This document shows positions 40,985-49,840 of a stretch of DNA of 64,000 nucleotides, piece after piece (position 1 is the stretch's first letter; each line of letters starts with the position of its first letter). A program made the position numbers and the translations under genes. Source of the stretch: Hyphomicrobiaceae bacterium (lineage in GTDB: Bacteria > Pseudomonadota > Alphaproteobacteria > Rhizobiales > Devosiaceae); the NCBI GenBank assembly GCA_020638065.1, contig JACKJG010000003.1, positions 1 through 64,000 of the forward strand, in the 5' to 3' direction. Below the pieces are notes generated by a model. That model did not search any database. It had not been told where the DNA came from and saw only the letters and a program-made list of their open reading frames with translations.

Positions 40985-43867
40985 ATGGAAAAGACCAAGA
41001 CCTTTCCGCCGCAGATTGGCCCCTCCGAACGCGGGCTCGAACTCTCGCCGCACGTGTCGGACGAAATCCGCAAGACGACCTGCTACATGTGCGCCTGCCG
41101 TTGCGGCGTGAACGTGCATATCCGGAAGGATCATCGTGGCCGCGAAGTCGTCTCTTACCTTGAAGGCAATCGCGACCATCCGACCAATCAGGGCGTGCTG
41201 TGCGCCAAGGGTTCGTCGGGTATCATGCAGCACTATTCGCCCGCGCGCCTGAAAAAGCCGCTGCTGCGCACCGGTCCGCGCGGATCTGGCAGCTTCAAGG
41301 AAATTTCCTGGGAAGAAGCTTTGACGATGGCGACGGACTGGCTGAAGCCCGCGCGCCAGAAAGACCCCAGCAAACTGGCCTTCTTCACCGGCCGCGACCA
41401 GTCGCAATCCTTCACTTCCTGGTGGGCCCAGGCCTTCGGCACGCCGAACTATGCGGCCCATGGCGGCTTTTGTTCGGTCAACATGGCCGCCGGCGGCATC
41501 TACACCATGGGTGGCGCCTTCTGGGAATTCGGCACCGCCGACTGGGACCGCTCTAGAATGTTCATGATTTTCGGCGTGGCCGAGGATCACGATTCCAATC
41601 CGATCAAGATCGGCCTCTCCAAGCTGAAGAAGAACGGAGCCAAGATCGTCGGCGTCAACCCGGTCCGCACCGGCTACAATGCGGTGGCTGACGAATGGGT
41701 CGGCATCACCCCCGGCACCGACGGCCTGTTCATCCTTGCGATGATCCATGAACTGCTCAAGGCCGGCAAGGTCGATGTGTCTTATTTGGTGCGCTACACC
41801 AACGCGCCGTGGCTGGTGATCCAGGATCCCGGTGCCGCCGATCACGGCCTGTTCGCGCGCGGCAAGGATGGCCATCCGCTGGTCATCGATCGCCGCACCG
41901 GCAAGCTGGCGTCGAGCGAAGACAACGATGCCAAGCCGGATCTGAAAGGCGAGGTCAAGCTTTCCGATGGCCGCATGGCCCGGCCGGTTTTCGAGATTAT
42001 GGCCGAGAAATATCTCGATGAGAAACATGCACCGGAGGCCGTCGCAGACACATGCGGCATCGAACCGGGCACCATCCGGCGTTTGGCCAGCGAACTCGCC
42101 CACGCCGCTTTCGAAGAAGAGATTGTCCTTGACCGGCCCTGGACCGACTGGCGCGGCAGAAAACACGACAAGATGATTGGCCGCCCGGTCAGCTTCCATT
42201 CGATGCGCGGGATTTCCGCGCATTCCAACGGCTTCCAGACCGCCCGCGCTTTGCACCTTCTGCAGATTTTGCTCGGTTCGGTGGAAACCCCGGGTGGATT
42301 CCGGTTCAAACCGCCTTATCCCAAGCCCGTCGAAGCCCATCCCAAACCGCACTCGCAATGGAACCCCGATTCTCCGCTGCATGGGCCGCACCTTGGCTAT
42401 CCGCTGAGCCCGGACGATCTGCAACTCGACGAAAACGGCAATCCGAGGCGCATCGACAAGGCCTTTTCCTGGGAGGCACCTCTTGCCGCCCATGGGCTGA
42501 TGCACATGGTCATCGCAAACGCCGCCGAGAAAGACCCCTACGGCATCGACGTGCTCTTCCTTTACATGGCCAATATGGCTTGGAATTCGTCGATGAACAC
42601 GTCGGGCACCATGGAAATGCTGACCCGCACCGACGAAAACGGCGACTATGTGATCCCCAAGATCATCTATTCCGACGCCTATTCCTCGGAAATGGTCGCC
42701 TTTGCCGATCTGATCCTGCCCGACACGACATATCTCGAACGGCACGATTGCATTTCGCTGCTTGATCGTCCGATCTCCGAACCCGATGCCGCTGCCGACG
42801 CCATCCGCTGGCCGGTGGTGGAGCCGGATCGGGAGGTGCGGGGTTTCCAGTCCGTGCTGCTGGATATCGGCGTGCGCCTCGGTCTGCCGGGATTTGTCGA
42901 TGAAAACGGCGCCGCGAAATATGCGGACTATGCCGATTATCTGGTCAAGCATGAACGCCGGCCGGGCATCGGTCCGCTGGCAGGGTGGCGCGGTGAAAAC
43001 GAGAACCAAACCGGCCGTGGTGCCCCCAACCCGCATCAGCTCGAAAAGTATATCGAGAATGGCGGGTTCTTCGTGACGCACATTCCCGAGGAAGCCCAGT
43101 TCTTCAAACCGTGGAACAAGGCCTATCAGGACTGGGCCGTGGGCATGGGCTTTTACGACAAGCCGCAGCCCTACGTGTTCAGCATCTATTCCGAGCCGCT
43201 GCGCAAGTTCCAGCTCGCCGCCGAAGGTCATGGCAAGAACCAGCCGCCCGACAATATGCGTGAGCGTGTCAGGCAATCCTTCGATCCGCTGCCGACATGG
43301 TATCCGCCTTTCCAGGGCGAGATGGTCGACAAGAACGAATTCCCGTTGCACGCCATTACCCAGCGTCCGGCGGCCATGTACCATTCCTGGGGTTCGCAAA
43401 ACGCCTGGTTGCGGCAGATCCACGGCACCAACCCGCTCTATGTTCCCGAAAACGTCGCCAAACAGGCAGGTCTGGAAACCGGCGATTGGGCTTGGGTCAC
43501 ATCGCACCATGGCCGCATCCGCGTGCCGGTTCATGTCACCGCGGCGTCCAATGAAAAGACGTTGTGGACGTGGAATGCCATCGGCAAGCGCAAAGGCGCA
43601 TGGGCCCTCGACAAGGGCGCGCCGGAAAGCAATCGCGGCTTCCTGCTCAACCACCTGATCCATGAATTGTTGCCACCAAGGAGCGACGGCATGCGGGTCT
43701 CCAATTCCGATCCCGTCACCGGCCAGGCCGCATGGTTCGATCTGCGCGTGCGCATCGAAAAGGCCGATGGGCCGGACTCGCATTCACTGATGCCGGAAAC
43801 CGGCAGCCAGAAATCTCCGGTCGGGCAGGGCCCTGAAACCGTTGAATACGGAAAGGCGTGGAAATGA
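40985..43867 (+). CDS. soeA: Sulfite dehydrogenase molybdopterin subunit SoeA (probable)
   Basis: About 960 residues (ATG 40985). A longer frame starts at TTG 40919 behind a GGGGGG tract. It is a DMSO-reductase-family bis-MGD enzyme without a Tat signal, hence facing the cytoplasm like SoeA. A [4Fe-4S] site C33-x2-C36-x3-C40 with C73 in GVLCAKGSSG; Cys163 (HGGFCSVNMAAGG) is a candidate Mo ligand. The gene trio A-B-C with a four-cluster ferredoxin and a DmsC-like anchor equals SoeABC, which oxidises sulfite to sulfate in the cytoplasm and passes electrons to quinone. A polysulfide or DMSO reductase cannot be fully excluded, but the absence of a Tat leader and the autotrophy context favour SoeA. 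Confidence 0.85.
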   Translation: MEKTKTFPPQIGPSERGLELSPHVSDEIRKTTCYMCACRCGVNVHIRKDHRGREVVSYLEGNRDHPTNQGVLCAKGSSGIMQHYSPARLKKPLLRTGPRGSGSFKEISWEEALTMATDWLKPARQKDPSKLAFFTGRDQSQSFTSWWAQAFGTPNYAAHGGFCSVNMAAGGIYTMGGAFWEFGTADWDRSRMFMIFGVAEDHDSNPIKIGLSKLKKNGAKIVGVNPVRTGYNAVADEWVGITPGTDGLFILAMIHELLKAGKVDVSYLVRYTNAPWLVIQDPGAADHGLFARGKDGHPLVIDRRTGKLASSEDNDAKPDLKGEVKLSDGRMARPVFEIMAEKYLDEKHAPEAVADTCGIEPGTIRRLASELAHAAFEEEIVLDRPWTDWRGRKHDKMIGRPVSFHSMRGISAHSNGFQTARALHLLQILLGSVETPGGFRFKPPYPKPVEAHPKPHSQWNPDSPLHGPHLGYPLSPDDLQLDENGNPRRIDKAFSWEAPLAAHGLMHMVIANAAEKDPYGIDVLFLYMANMAWNSSMNTSGTMEMLTRTDENGDYVIPKIIYSDAYSSEMVAFADLILPDTTYLERHDCISLLDRPISEPDAAADAIRWPVVEPDREVRGFQSVLLDIGVRLGLPGFVDENGAAKYADYADYLVKHERRPGIGPLAGWRGENENQTGRGAPNPHQLEKYIENGGFFVTHIPEEAQFFKPWNKAYQDWAVGMGFYDKPQPYVFSIYSEPLRKFQLAAEGHGKNQPPDNMRERVRQSFDPLPTWYPPFQGEMVDKNEFPLHAITQRPAAMYHSWGSQNAWLRQIHGTNPLYVPENVAKQAGLETGDWAWVTSHHGRIRVPVHVTAASNEKTLWTWNAIGKRKGAWALDKGAPESNRGFLLNHLIHELLPPRSDGMRVSNSDPVTGQAAWFDLRVRIEKADGPDSHSLMPETGSQKSPVGQGPETVEYGKAWK

Positions 43868-44613
43868 CAACGCTACCACACCACACCGACAAGAAGCTCG
43901 GCCTGGTCATCGACCTCGACATCTGCGTCGGCTGTCACGCCTGCGCGGTCTCGTGCAAGGAATGGAACACCGGAGCCTATGGCGCCCCGTTGTCGGACCT
44001 GCATGCCTATGGCGCCGACCCCTCGGGTACCTGGCTGAACCGCATCCATTCCTATGAGGTCAAACCCAAAGAGGGCCCGGCCCAGCTCATCCATTTTCCG
44101 CGCTCGTGCCTGCATTGCGAGGACGCTCCCTGCGTCACCGTCTGCCCGACCGGTGCCAGCTACAAGCGCACCGAAGACGGCATCGTGCTCGTCGATGAAG
44201 ACAAATGCATGGGTTGCGGACTTTGTGCCTGGGCCTGCCCCTATGGTGCCCGCGAACTCGACGGCGCCGTCGGGGTGATGAAGAAGTGCACCCTGTGCGT
44301 CGACCGCATCTATAACGACAACATTCCCGAAGAAGACCGCGTGCCCTCGTGCGTCCGCACCTGTCCGGCCAATGCCCGTCACTTCGGCGACCTGTCCGAC
44401 CCGGAAAGCGACGTTTCGATCATGGTTGCCGAACGCGGCGGCTATGACCTGATGCCCGAGCAAAAAACCAAGCCGGTCAATAAGTATTTGCCACCGCGTC
44501 CCAAGACGCAAGGCGCAAATGCCAATGCCGGATTTGCCGCGCCTGTGGCCGAAAACGTTCAGCCGGGCGGGTTGCTTGGCTGGCTCGACAAGGCCCTCGC
44601 GGTCATCGACTAG
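43864..44613 (+). CDS. soeB: Sulfite dehydrogenase iron-sulfur subunit SoeB
   Basis: 249 residues. Start ATG 43864 overlaps the soeA stop (ATGA) with GGAAAGGCG upstream. Sixteen cysteines in four ferredoxin-type groups (CVGCHACAVSC, CLHCEDAPCVTVC, CMGCGLCAWAC, CTLCVDRI ... CVRTC) bind four [4Fe-4S] clusters that carry electrons from SoeA to the membrane subunit. The Pro-rich C-terminal tail ends LLGWLDKALAVID. Middle gene of the soeABC operon. Confidence 0.88.
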   Translation: MTTLPHHTDKKLGLVIDLDICVGCHACAVSCKEWNTGAYGAPLSDLHAYGADPSGTWLNRIHSYEVKPKEGPAQLIHFPRSCLHCEDAPCVTVCPTGASYKRTEDGIVLVDEDKCMGCGLCAWACPYGARELDGAVGVMKKCTLCVDRIYNDNIPEEDRVPSCVRTCPANARHFGDLSDPESDVSIMVAERGGYDLMPEQKTKPVNKYLPPRPKTQGANANAGFAAPVAENVQPGGLLGWLDKALAVID

Positions 44614-44627
44614 GAGGAAATCAAAAA

Positions 44628-45569
44628 ATGCATCCCGCCGCCTCCGTCATCGTCTTCACCACCTTTTCCGGTATCGGCTTCGGACTGATGACCCTGCTGG
44701 GCCTGCGCTTCGGCGTCGAGAATGCCGGGTTCCAATGGACCGCGACCGTCGCCGCCTATTTCTTCGCCGGTCTTGGCCTCCTGTCTTCCACGCTTCACCT
44801 GCGCCGTCCGGACCGGGCCTGGCGCGCCTTTTCGCAATGGCGCTCGTCCTGGCTCTCGCGCGAGGGTGTGATGTCGATCCTGACCCTCGGCGTCTTCGGG
44901 CTCTATTCGATCGGCGTGCTGTTCCTGAACGTTTTTGACGCATGGCTCGGCGGCATTGCCGCGATCATGGCTCTGGTCACGATTTTGACGACCTCCATGA
45001 TCTACACCCAGTTACGCACCGTGCCGCGCTGGTCGACCATTTGGACGCCGCTGGCTTTTTACGGGTTCGCCATCGCCGGGTCCCTGCTGCTGCTGGCGAC
45101 GCTTCTGGCCATCTTTGGCGCGCCGCATACCCGTTCCGTCGCACAATACACGATGGCGGCGCTGATCATTGCCTGGGCCATCAAATATGGCTGGTGGCAA
45201 CATGCCGAAACGGCAACCCTGTCGGCCAAGGGCTCGGGCACGGGCGACGCCACCGGTCTCGGCCGCATCGGGTCAGTCCGGCCGTTCGAGCCGCCCAATA
45301 CCAGCCCCAATTATCTCATGAAGGAAATGATCTACCGGGTCGGTCGCCAGCGTGCCCGCGCGCTGCGCCGTCTTGCATTTTTCCTCGGGGCCATCGCGCC
45401 GGTCATTCTTGTTGCGCTCGCCATCTACGCCGGCGCAACCGCACCTTTGTTGATTCTGGCCTTCCTGCTACATCTGACCGGAATGCTGGCCGAGCGCTGG
45501 CTATTCTTCGCCGAAGCTGAGCACGCTGTCGGTAGCTTCTACCGCGCCACGGACCCGGCAACGGCCTGA
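44628..45569 (+). CDS. soeC: Sulfite dehydrogenase membrane anchor SoeC (DmsC family)
   Basis: 313 residues, about eight transmembrane helices. The opening MHPAASVIVFTTFSGIGFGL and the LHLRRPDRAWRAFSQWRSSW block, SREG, are DmsC/SoeC features; the first periplasmic/cytoplasmic loop with the invariant His and Arg lies near the quinone site. Anchors SoeAB and transfers electrons to ubiquinone. GGAGG precedes the start by 10 bases. Confidence 0.88.
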   Translation: MHPAASVIVFTTFSGIGFGLMTLLGLRFGVENAGFQWTATVAAYFFAGLGLLSSTLHLRRPDRAWRAFSQWRSSWLSREGVMSILTLGVFGLYSIGVLFLNVFDAWLGGIAAIMALVTILTTSMIYTQLRTVPRWSTIWTPLAFYGFAIAGSLLLLATLLAIFGAPHTRSVAQYTMAALIIAWAIKYGWWQHAETATLSAKGSGTGDATGLGRIGSVRPFEPPNTSPNYLMKEMIYRVGRQRARALRRLAFFLGAIAPVILVALAIYAGATAPLLILAFLLHLTGMLAERWLFFAEAEHAVGSFYRATDPATA

Positions 45570-45603
45570 CCTTTTCCTCTCTTTGCTGACATTGCAAATG
45601 CGA

Positions 45604-45629
45604 TGCGGAAATGACAGGCTGATTCCGCA
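45604..45629. promoter_or_regulatory. Inverted repeat between soeC and tctC
   Basis: TGCGGAA (45604-45610) and TTCCGCA (45623-45629) flank 12 bases. No T-run follows. It may be an operator for the downstream transporter or a weak mRNA hairpin. Confidence 0.4.
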
Positions 45630-45687
45630 AACATAAACGCAGGATCCGAACCGCGAAGAACGGTACGGGCCAGTTGAGGAGGAAATC

Positions 45688-46680
45688 ATGAAACTTGCGA
45701 ACGTGGTCAAAACCACGCTGCTTGCGCTTGGCATCACCATCGGCGCCGGACTTGGCGCGGTATTCGCCTTCGATCCCGAAAATCCCGAATGTATCGCGCC
45801 GGCCGATCCGGGCGGCGGTTGGGACTTCACCTGCCGCCAGGTGGGCAAGAGCCTTCAGGATGAGGGTCTCATCCCCATGACCATGCAGGTAACCAATCTG
45901 TCCGGTGGCGGCGGCGGCGTTGCTTTTGCCGAAGTCGTCAACAAGCGCAATGATGACAACAATCTCATTGTTGCGGCTTCATCCGCCACGGCGACCCGGC
46001 TCGCTCAGGGCGCCTATCCCGGAAACACCATGGACCAGGTGCGCTGGCTCGCGGCAGTCGGCTCTGATTACGGCGTGATTGCCGTGGCCGCCAATTCGCC
46101 AGTCAACACGCTTCCTGAGCTGTTGGACCAGATCAAGATGGACCCGACGTCCGTTTCGATTGCCGGCGGTTCCGCGGTAGGTGGTTGGGATCATCTCAAG
46201 GTCCTCATTGCTGCCAAAGCCTATGGCATCGATGATGTCCGCTCGGTCAAATACATCGCCTTCGATGGCGGTGGCGAGGCCGTGACCCAGCTTCTGGCTG
46301 GCTCCGTGCAGGCCTTCACCGGCGATCTCTCGGAAGCCAAGGGCTTTGTCGATTCCGGCGACATCAAGATCCTGGCGGTGCTTTCGCCCGAACGCCTCGG
46401 TGGTGAGTTCGCGGATTATCCCACCGCCAAGGAGCAGGGGGTCGATGCGATCGGGGCCAACTGGCGCGGCTTCTATGCGCCGGGCGGCATGTCCGATGAC
46501 GCCTACAATTACTGGGTCAACGACATTGCGACCCTTTACGCGTCTGATGCGTGGAAGGCTGTGATGGAAGCCAACGGCTTGGCGCCGCTCAACCTGCAGG
46601 GTGACGCATTCCAGGCGTTCGTGGCCGACTCGGTGGCCTCAATCACCCAGATTTCCAAGGAAATCGGCATCATTCAGTAA
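45688..46680 (+). CDS. Tripartite tricarboxylate transporter substrate-binding protein (TctC type)
   Basis: 330 residues. Sec signal peptide (about 1-25), then the TctC/Bug fold with CIAPADPGGGWDFTCRQVGK and SIAGGSAVGGWDHLKVLIAA. Binds an anionic ligand in the periplasm and delivers it to TctAB. GAGGAGG precedes the start. Relatives bind tricarboxylates or other carboxylates; a TTT system (slcHFG) also imports sulfolactate, which would link well with SoeABC, but the ligand cannot be read from sequence. Confidence 0.9.
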   Translation: MKLANVVKTTLLALGITIGAGLGAVFAFDPENPECIAPADPGGGWDFTCRQVGKSLQDEGLIPMTMQVTNLSGGGGGVAFAEVVNKRNDDNNLIVAASSATATRLAQGAYPGNTMDQVRWLAAVGSDYGVIAVAANSPVNTLPELLDQIKMDPTSVSIAGGSAVGGWDHLKVLIAAKAYGIDDVRSVKYIAFDGGGEAVTQLLAGSVQAFTGDLSEAKGFVDSGDIKILAVLSPERLGGEFADYPTAKEQGVDAIGANWRGFYAPGGMSDDAYNYWVNDIATLYASDAWKAVMEANGLAPLNLQGDAFQAFVADSVASITQISKEIGIIQ

Positions 46681-46694
46681 TCGGCTGACTTGCT

Positions 46695-46722
46695 GACAAT
46701 GGGCGGGAGACTGCCCATTGTC
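46695..46722 (+). other. Intercistronic hairpin between tctC and tctB
   Basis: A perfect 10-bp stem GACAATGGGC (46695-46704) / GCCCATTGTC (46713-46722) with an 8-base loop and no T-run. It probably protects the binding-protein mRNA end so that TctC is made in excess. Confidence 0.75.
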
Positions 46723-46740
46723 ATTGGGGGGAGAGGGCGG

Positions 46741-47172
46741 ATGAGCGACCGCATTTTCGGTGTTGTCGGAATATTGCTGTCGGCGCTGTTCATCTGGCGT
46801 GCGACTGTAATCCAGGAAAGCTTCATGTCCGATGCCGTCGGTCCGAAGACCTTTCCCATCATCATCGGCACGATCCTGGGTCTTGCCAGCCTCTATTTCA
46901 TTGCCCGTCCCGACGCCGAACCCGTCTGGCCCCGATTCACGGGATTGATCGAAATCTTCATGGCGATCGTGGTGCTCATAGCCTACGCCATCGCTCTGCC
47001 GGAACTCGGATTTGCCATCACCACCGCGATTGCGACCGCCTATCTCTCCTGGCGACTCGGTTCGCCCGCATGGCAGGCCTTGCTTGCCGGACTTCTGACC
47101 TCCGGCGGTCTCTATCTCGTCTTCCGCGTCATTCTCGGACTGTCGCTTGCGCGCGGTCCGTTTGGTTTTTGA
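46741..47172 (+). CDS. TctB-type small membrane subunit of the TTT transporter
   Basis: 143 residues, four predicted transmembrane helices. Start MSDRIFGVVGILLSALFIWR at 46741 after GGGGGGAGAG. TctB subunits are poorly conserved; SDAVGPKTFPIIIGTILGLA and the position between TctC and TctA identify it. Confidence 0.88.
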   Translation: MSDRIFGVVGILLSALFIWRATVIQESFMSDAVGPKTFPIIIGTILGLASLYFIARPDAEPVWPRFTGLIEIFMAIVVLIAYAIALPELGFAITTAIATAYLSWRLGSPAWQALLAGLLTSGGLYLVFRVILGLSLARGPFGF

Positions 47173-47184
47173 GGGAGCTGACCG

Positions 47185-48732
47185 ATGGAAGTGCTGCAGT
47201 CTCTTGCCGACGGCTTCGCAGTTGCCCTGACGTTCGAGAATCTTGGTCTGGCGCTGATCGGCTGCTTCCTCGGCACCATCATCGGCGCACTGCCGGGACT
47301 CGGACCTTCCAACGGCGTCGCCATTCTCATCCCGCTCGCCTTCACCCTCGGACTTGGCCCAACGCCGGCCATGATTCTGCTGACCTCCGTCTATTACGGC
47401 GCCATGTATGGCGGTCGCATCTCCTCGATCCTGCTCAATATTCCGGGCGATGAGCCGGCACTCATGACCACGCTTGACGGCCATCCAATGGCCAGGAAAG
47501 GCCGTGCCGGCGAAGCATTGACCTTGTCGGGGATCGCCTCGTTCGTCGGTGCTTTTTTTGCAACCTGGGGGCTGGTCTTTCTCGCGCCCCTTCTGGTCAA
47601 GGTCGCGCTTCTGTTCGGCCCCGCGGAATACTTCGCGCTGTTCACTCTGGCCTTTGCGACCCTCGGCGGCATTGCGTCGCGGAACCAGGCCAAGGCGGTG
47701 TTTGCTGCAGCCCTCGGTCTTGGTATCGCAATGATCGGTGTTGACGGACAGACCGGCGTGCCGCGCTTCACCTTTGGCGAAGTGCACCTTTATGACGGAA
47801 TTGACTTCCTCGTGGCCATCGTTGGGTTGTTTGCCCTGTCAGAGGTCTTCGTTTTCATCGAACAGGCCGCCACGCGCAATCGCGGTGAAAGGCACCAAGA
47901 TGACCACCCTAAGATCGGCAGAATATTGCCGAGCTGGTCGGTCATTCGCTCTTGCACGCCCTCGATGCTGCGTTCCACCGTTTTGGGTTTCCTCGCGGGC
48001 GTTCTGCCTGGCGCCGGCGCATCGCTCGGCTCGTTCATTTCCTATTCGATTGAAAAGCGCCTGGTCGACAAGGAAGGGACCTTTGGAACCGGCGACCCTC
48101 GCGGCGTTGCGGCGCCCGAGGCTGGCAACAACGCCGCCGCCGGCGGCGCGCTAGTGCCCATGCTGGCCCTTGGCGTACCCGGTTCGGGCACGACGGCGGT
48201 TCTGCTCGCTGTGCTGCTTTCGCTCAACATTACCCCGGGTCCATTGCTCTTTCAGAACAATCCCGATGTGGTCTGGGGTCTGATCGCGGCGCTCTTCATC
48301 GCCAATTTCGTTTTGCTGGCGCTAAACATTCCGATGGTCGGCATGTTCGTCCGCATCCTCATGGTGCCGACCCGTTTTCTCATGCCGGTTGTTGCCATGG
48401 TGTCGTTCGTGGGCATTTATGGGATTTCCGGCTCAAGCTTCGATCTACTCGTGATGATCGTTTTTGGTGTTCTCGGATGGGTGCTGCGCAAGCTCGATGT
48501 ACCGCTGGTGCCAATCATTCTTGGCATTCTGCTGGGTGCTGCGATGGAAAAGAACCTGCGGCGCGCCATCACCATTTCAAACGGCGACTGGACGACCCTG
48601 ATTCACTCCGGCCTGTCGATCACGCTTTGGGTGATCGCGATTGTCGGCTTTGTTCTGCCGATCATTGTCGGCCCGGCGCTTCGGGGGCGAATGGCCATGC
48701 GGCGGGACGAGGAAAGCAGCGCAGTCGACTGA
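47185..48732 (+). CDS. TctA-type large membrane subunit of the TTT transporter
   Basis: 515 residues, about 12 membrane segments. Diagnostic loops GALPGLGPSNGVAILIPLAF, YYGAMYGGRISSILLNIPGD and a second repeat GVLPGAGASLGSFISYSIEK, GVAAPEAGNNAAAGGALVPM fit the duplicated TctA fold, a sodium- or proton-driven importer. Completes the tctCBA operon downstream of soeABC and ends just before the convergent cbbR gene. Confidence 0.93.
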   Translation: MEVLQSLADGFAVALTFENLGLALIGCFLGTIIGALPGLGPSNGVAILIPLAFTLGLGPTPAMILLTSVYYGAMYGGRISSILLNIPGDEPALMTTLDGHPMARKGRAGEALTLSGIASFVGAFFATWGLVFLAPLLVKVALLFGPAEYFALFTLAFATLGGIASRNQAKAVFAAALGLGIAMIGVDGQTGVPRFTFGEVHLYDGIDFLVAIVGLFALSEVFVFIEQAATRNRGERHQDDHPKIGRILPSWSVIRSCTPSMLRSTVLGFLAGVLPGAGASLGSFISYSIEKRLVDKEGTFGTGDPRGVAAPEAGNNAAAGGALVPMLALGVPGSGTTAVLLAVLLSLNITPGPLLFQNNPDVVWGLIAALFIANFVLLALNIPMVGMFVRILMVPTRFLMPVVAMVSFVGIYGISGSSFDLLVMIVFGVLGWVLRKLDVPLVPIILGILLGAAMEKNLRRAITISNGDWTTLIHSGLSITLWVIAIVGFVLPIIVGPALRGRMAMRRDEESSAVD

Positions 48733-48751
48733 TAGCGCCGACGGCCCAAAC

Positions 48752-49678
48752 CTAGACCTCCAGCCCCCTGATACGCGGAAGCAACTTTGCGCCTTCGCGC
48801 ATGATGAAGGATTGAAGCGCGCTCGCGGCCGGCGATAGCGCGCGGTCCGTGCGGCTGATGATGAACCATTGCCGCAAAACCGGCAGCCCGATGACATCGA
48901 GCAGCACAAGGCGTCCCGACTCGACTTCGCTGGCGATTGTGTGGGCGGAAATGAAGGCAATGCCGAGGCCGGCCATGACGGCCTGCTTGATCGTTTCGTT
49001 CGAGCCCATCTCCGTACCCAGATTGCGCGGGCGATTGGGAATGTCGGACAAAAACAGCAAAAGCGCGGCCCGTGTGCCCGATCCCTGTTCGCGAATAAGA
49101 AATGGCTCCTGGGAAATGCGCTCCTTGCTGATGCCGCGCATGCCCGCGAGCTTGTGGCCGGGTGCTGCCGCAATGACCATCGGATGAGCCCCGATCAAAG
49201 CGGAATTGAGGGGCATGTCGCGCGGTGGCCGGCCCATCAGTGCCAATTCGATGCTCTGATCAGCCATTGCCTGCCGGATTGTCTCGCGGTTGCCGATGAA
49301 CAGGCTTACATCCACGCCCGGATGCTCGCGGCGGAAGGCAGCGACGATGGATGGTGTGAAATACTTGGCTGTCGAGACCAGACCCAATCGCACGCTGCCA
49401 GAGCGCACGCCCTTGATGGCGTCGATCTCGCCCTCCAAGCGCTGCATCTGTTCGGCAAGCGCTTCCGCGTGCCGAGCCACGGCCTCGCCCGCGGCGGTTG
49501 GACGCATCCCCTGCGGTGTCCGGTCGAACAGCGGCAATCCAAGTTCGCGTTCAAGCTGCTTGATCTGGATGGTCACGGCAGGTGCCGTCAAACCTAACTC
49601 ACGGGCGGCGCTTGAAATTTTGCCGTTGTCGAGCACGGCGCGCAAGGAGTTGAGCTGGCGGAAAGTCAGGTTCAGCAT
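48752..49678 (-). CDS. cbbR: LysR-type regulator of the Calvin-cycle operon, CbbR
   Basis: 308 residues (ATG 49678; a TTG two codons upstream is unlikely). The N-terminal helix-turn-helix (LTFRQLNSLRAVLDNGKISS, APAVTIQIKQLERELGLPLF) and effector domain (YFTPSIVAAFRREHPGVDVS, MAGLGIAFISAHTIASEVES) match CbbR, which activates cbb operons in response to PEP, NADPH or RuBP. It is divergent from cbbF, the classic position. Confidence 0.9.
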   Translation of the reverse strand: MLNLTFRQLNSLRAVLDNGKISSAARELGLTAPAVTIQIKQLERELGLPLFDRTPQGMRPTAAGEAVARHAEALAEQMQRLEGEIDAIKGVRSGSVRLGLVSTAKYFTPSIVAAFRREHPGVDVSLFIGNRETIRQAMADQSIELALMGRPPRDMPLNSALIGAHPMVIAAAPGHKLAGMRGISKERISQEPFLIREQGSGTRAALLLFLSDIPNRPRNLGTEMGSNETIKQAVMAGLGIAFISAHTIASEVESGRLVLLDVIGLPVLRQWFIISRTDRALSPAASALQSFIMREGAKLLPRIRGLEV

Positions 49679-49708
49679 GTCCAAGGATAAAGGAAATTTA
49701 TGTCATAT

Positions 49709-49731
49709 GTAAAGTAATTAAAATTTACTAA
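49709..49731. promoter_or_regulatory. Probable CbbR operator in the cbbR-cbbF promoter
   Basis: GTAAA (49709-49713) and TTTAC (49724-49728) form a dyad, and TTA-N8-TAA at 49718-49731 fits the CbbR consensus TNA-N7/8-TNA. The region is strikingly AT-rich compared with its surroundings and lies between the divergent genes. Confidence 0.55.
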
Positions 49732-49840
49732 GCTTGGTTTCCGGTTCATGAATCGTGCGTGTCCTGACCTGGAGGAGGGGATTGATCCCTGCGGTCGGCA
49801 CATCATCTCCGGCATGTGGTCCGGGATGGGAGGTGGATTA

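Noticed and set aside
40826..43783. 985-residue open frame on the minus strand opposite soeA
   Set aside because: It mirrors soeA codon for codon, has no recognisable family and no start signal. Long antisense frames are common opposite GC-rich genes.
40985..43867. Formate dehydrogenase or DMSO reductase call for the molybdenum enzyme
   Set aside because: No Tat signal, and the B subunit (four clusters) and C subunit (DmsC-type) match the soeABC arrangement with autotrophy genes nearby. The call remains probable rather than certain.
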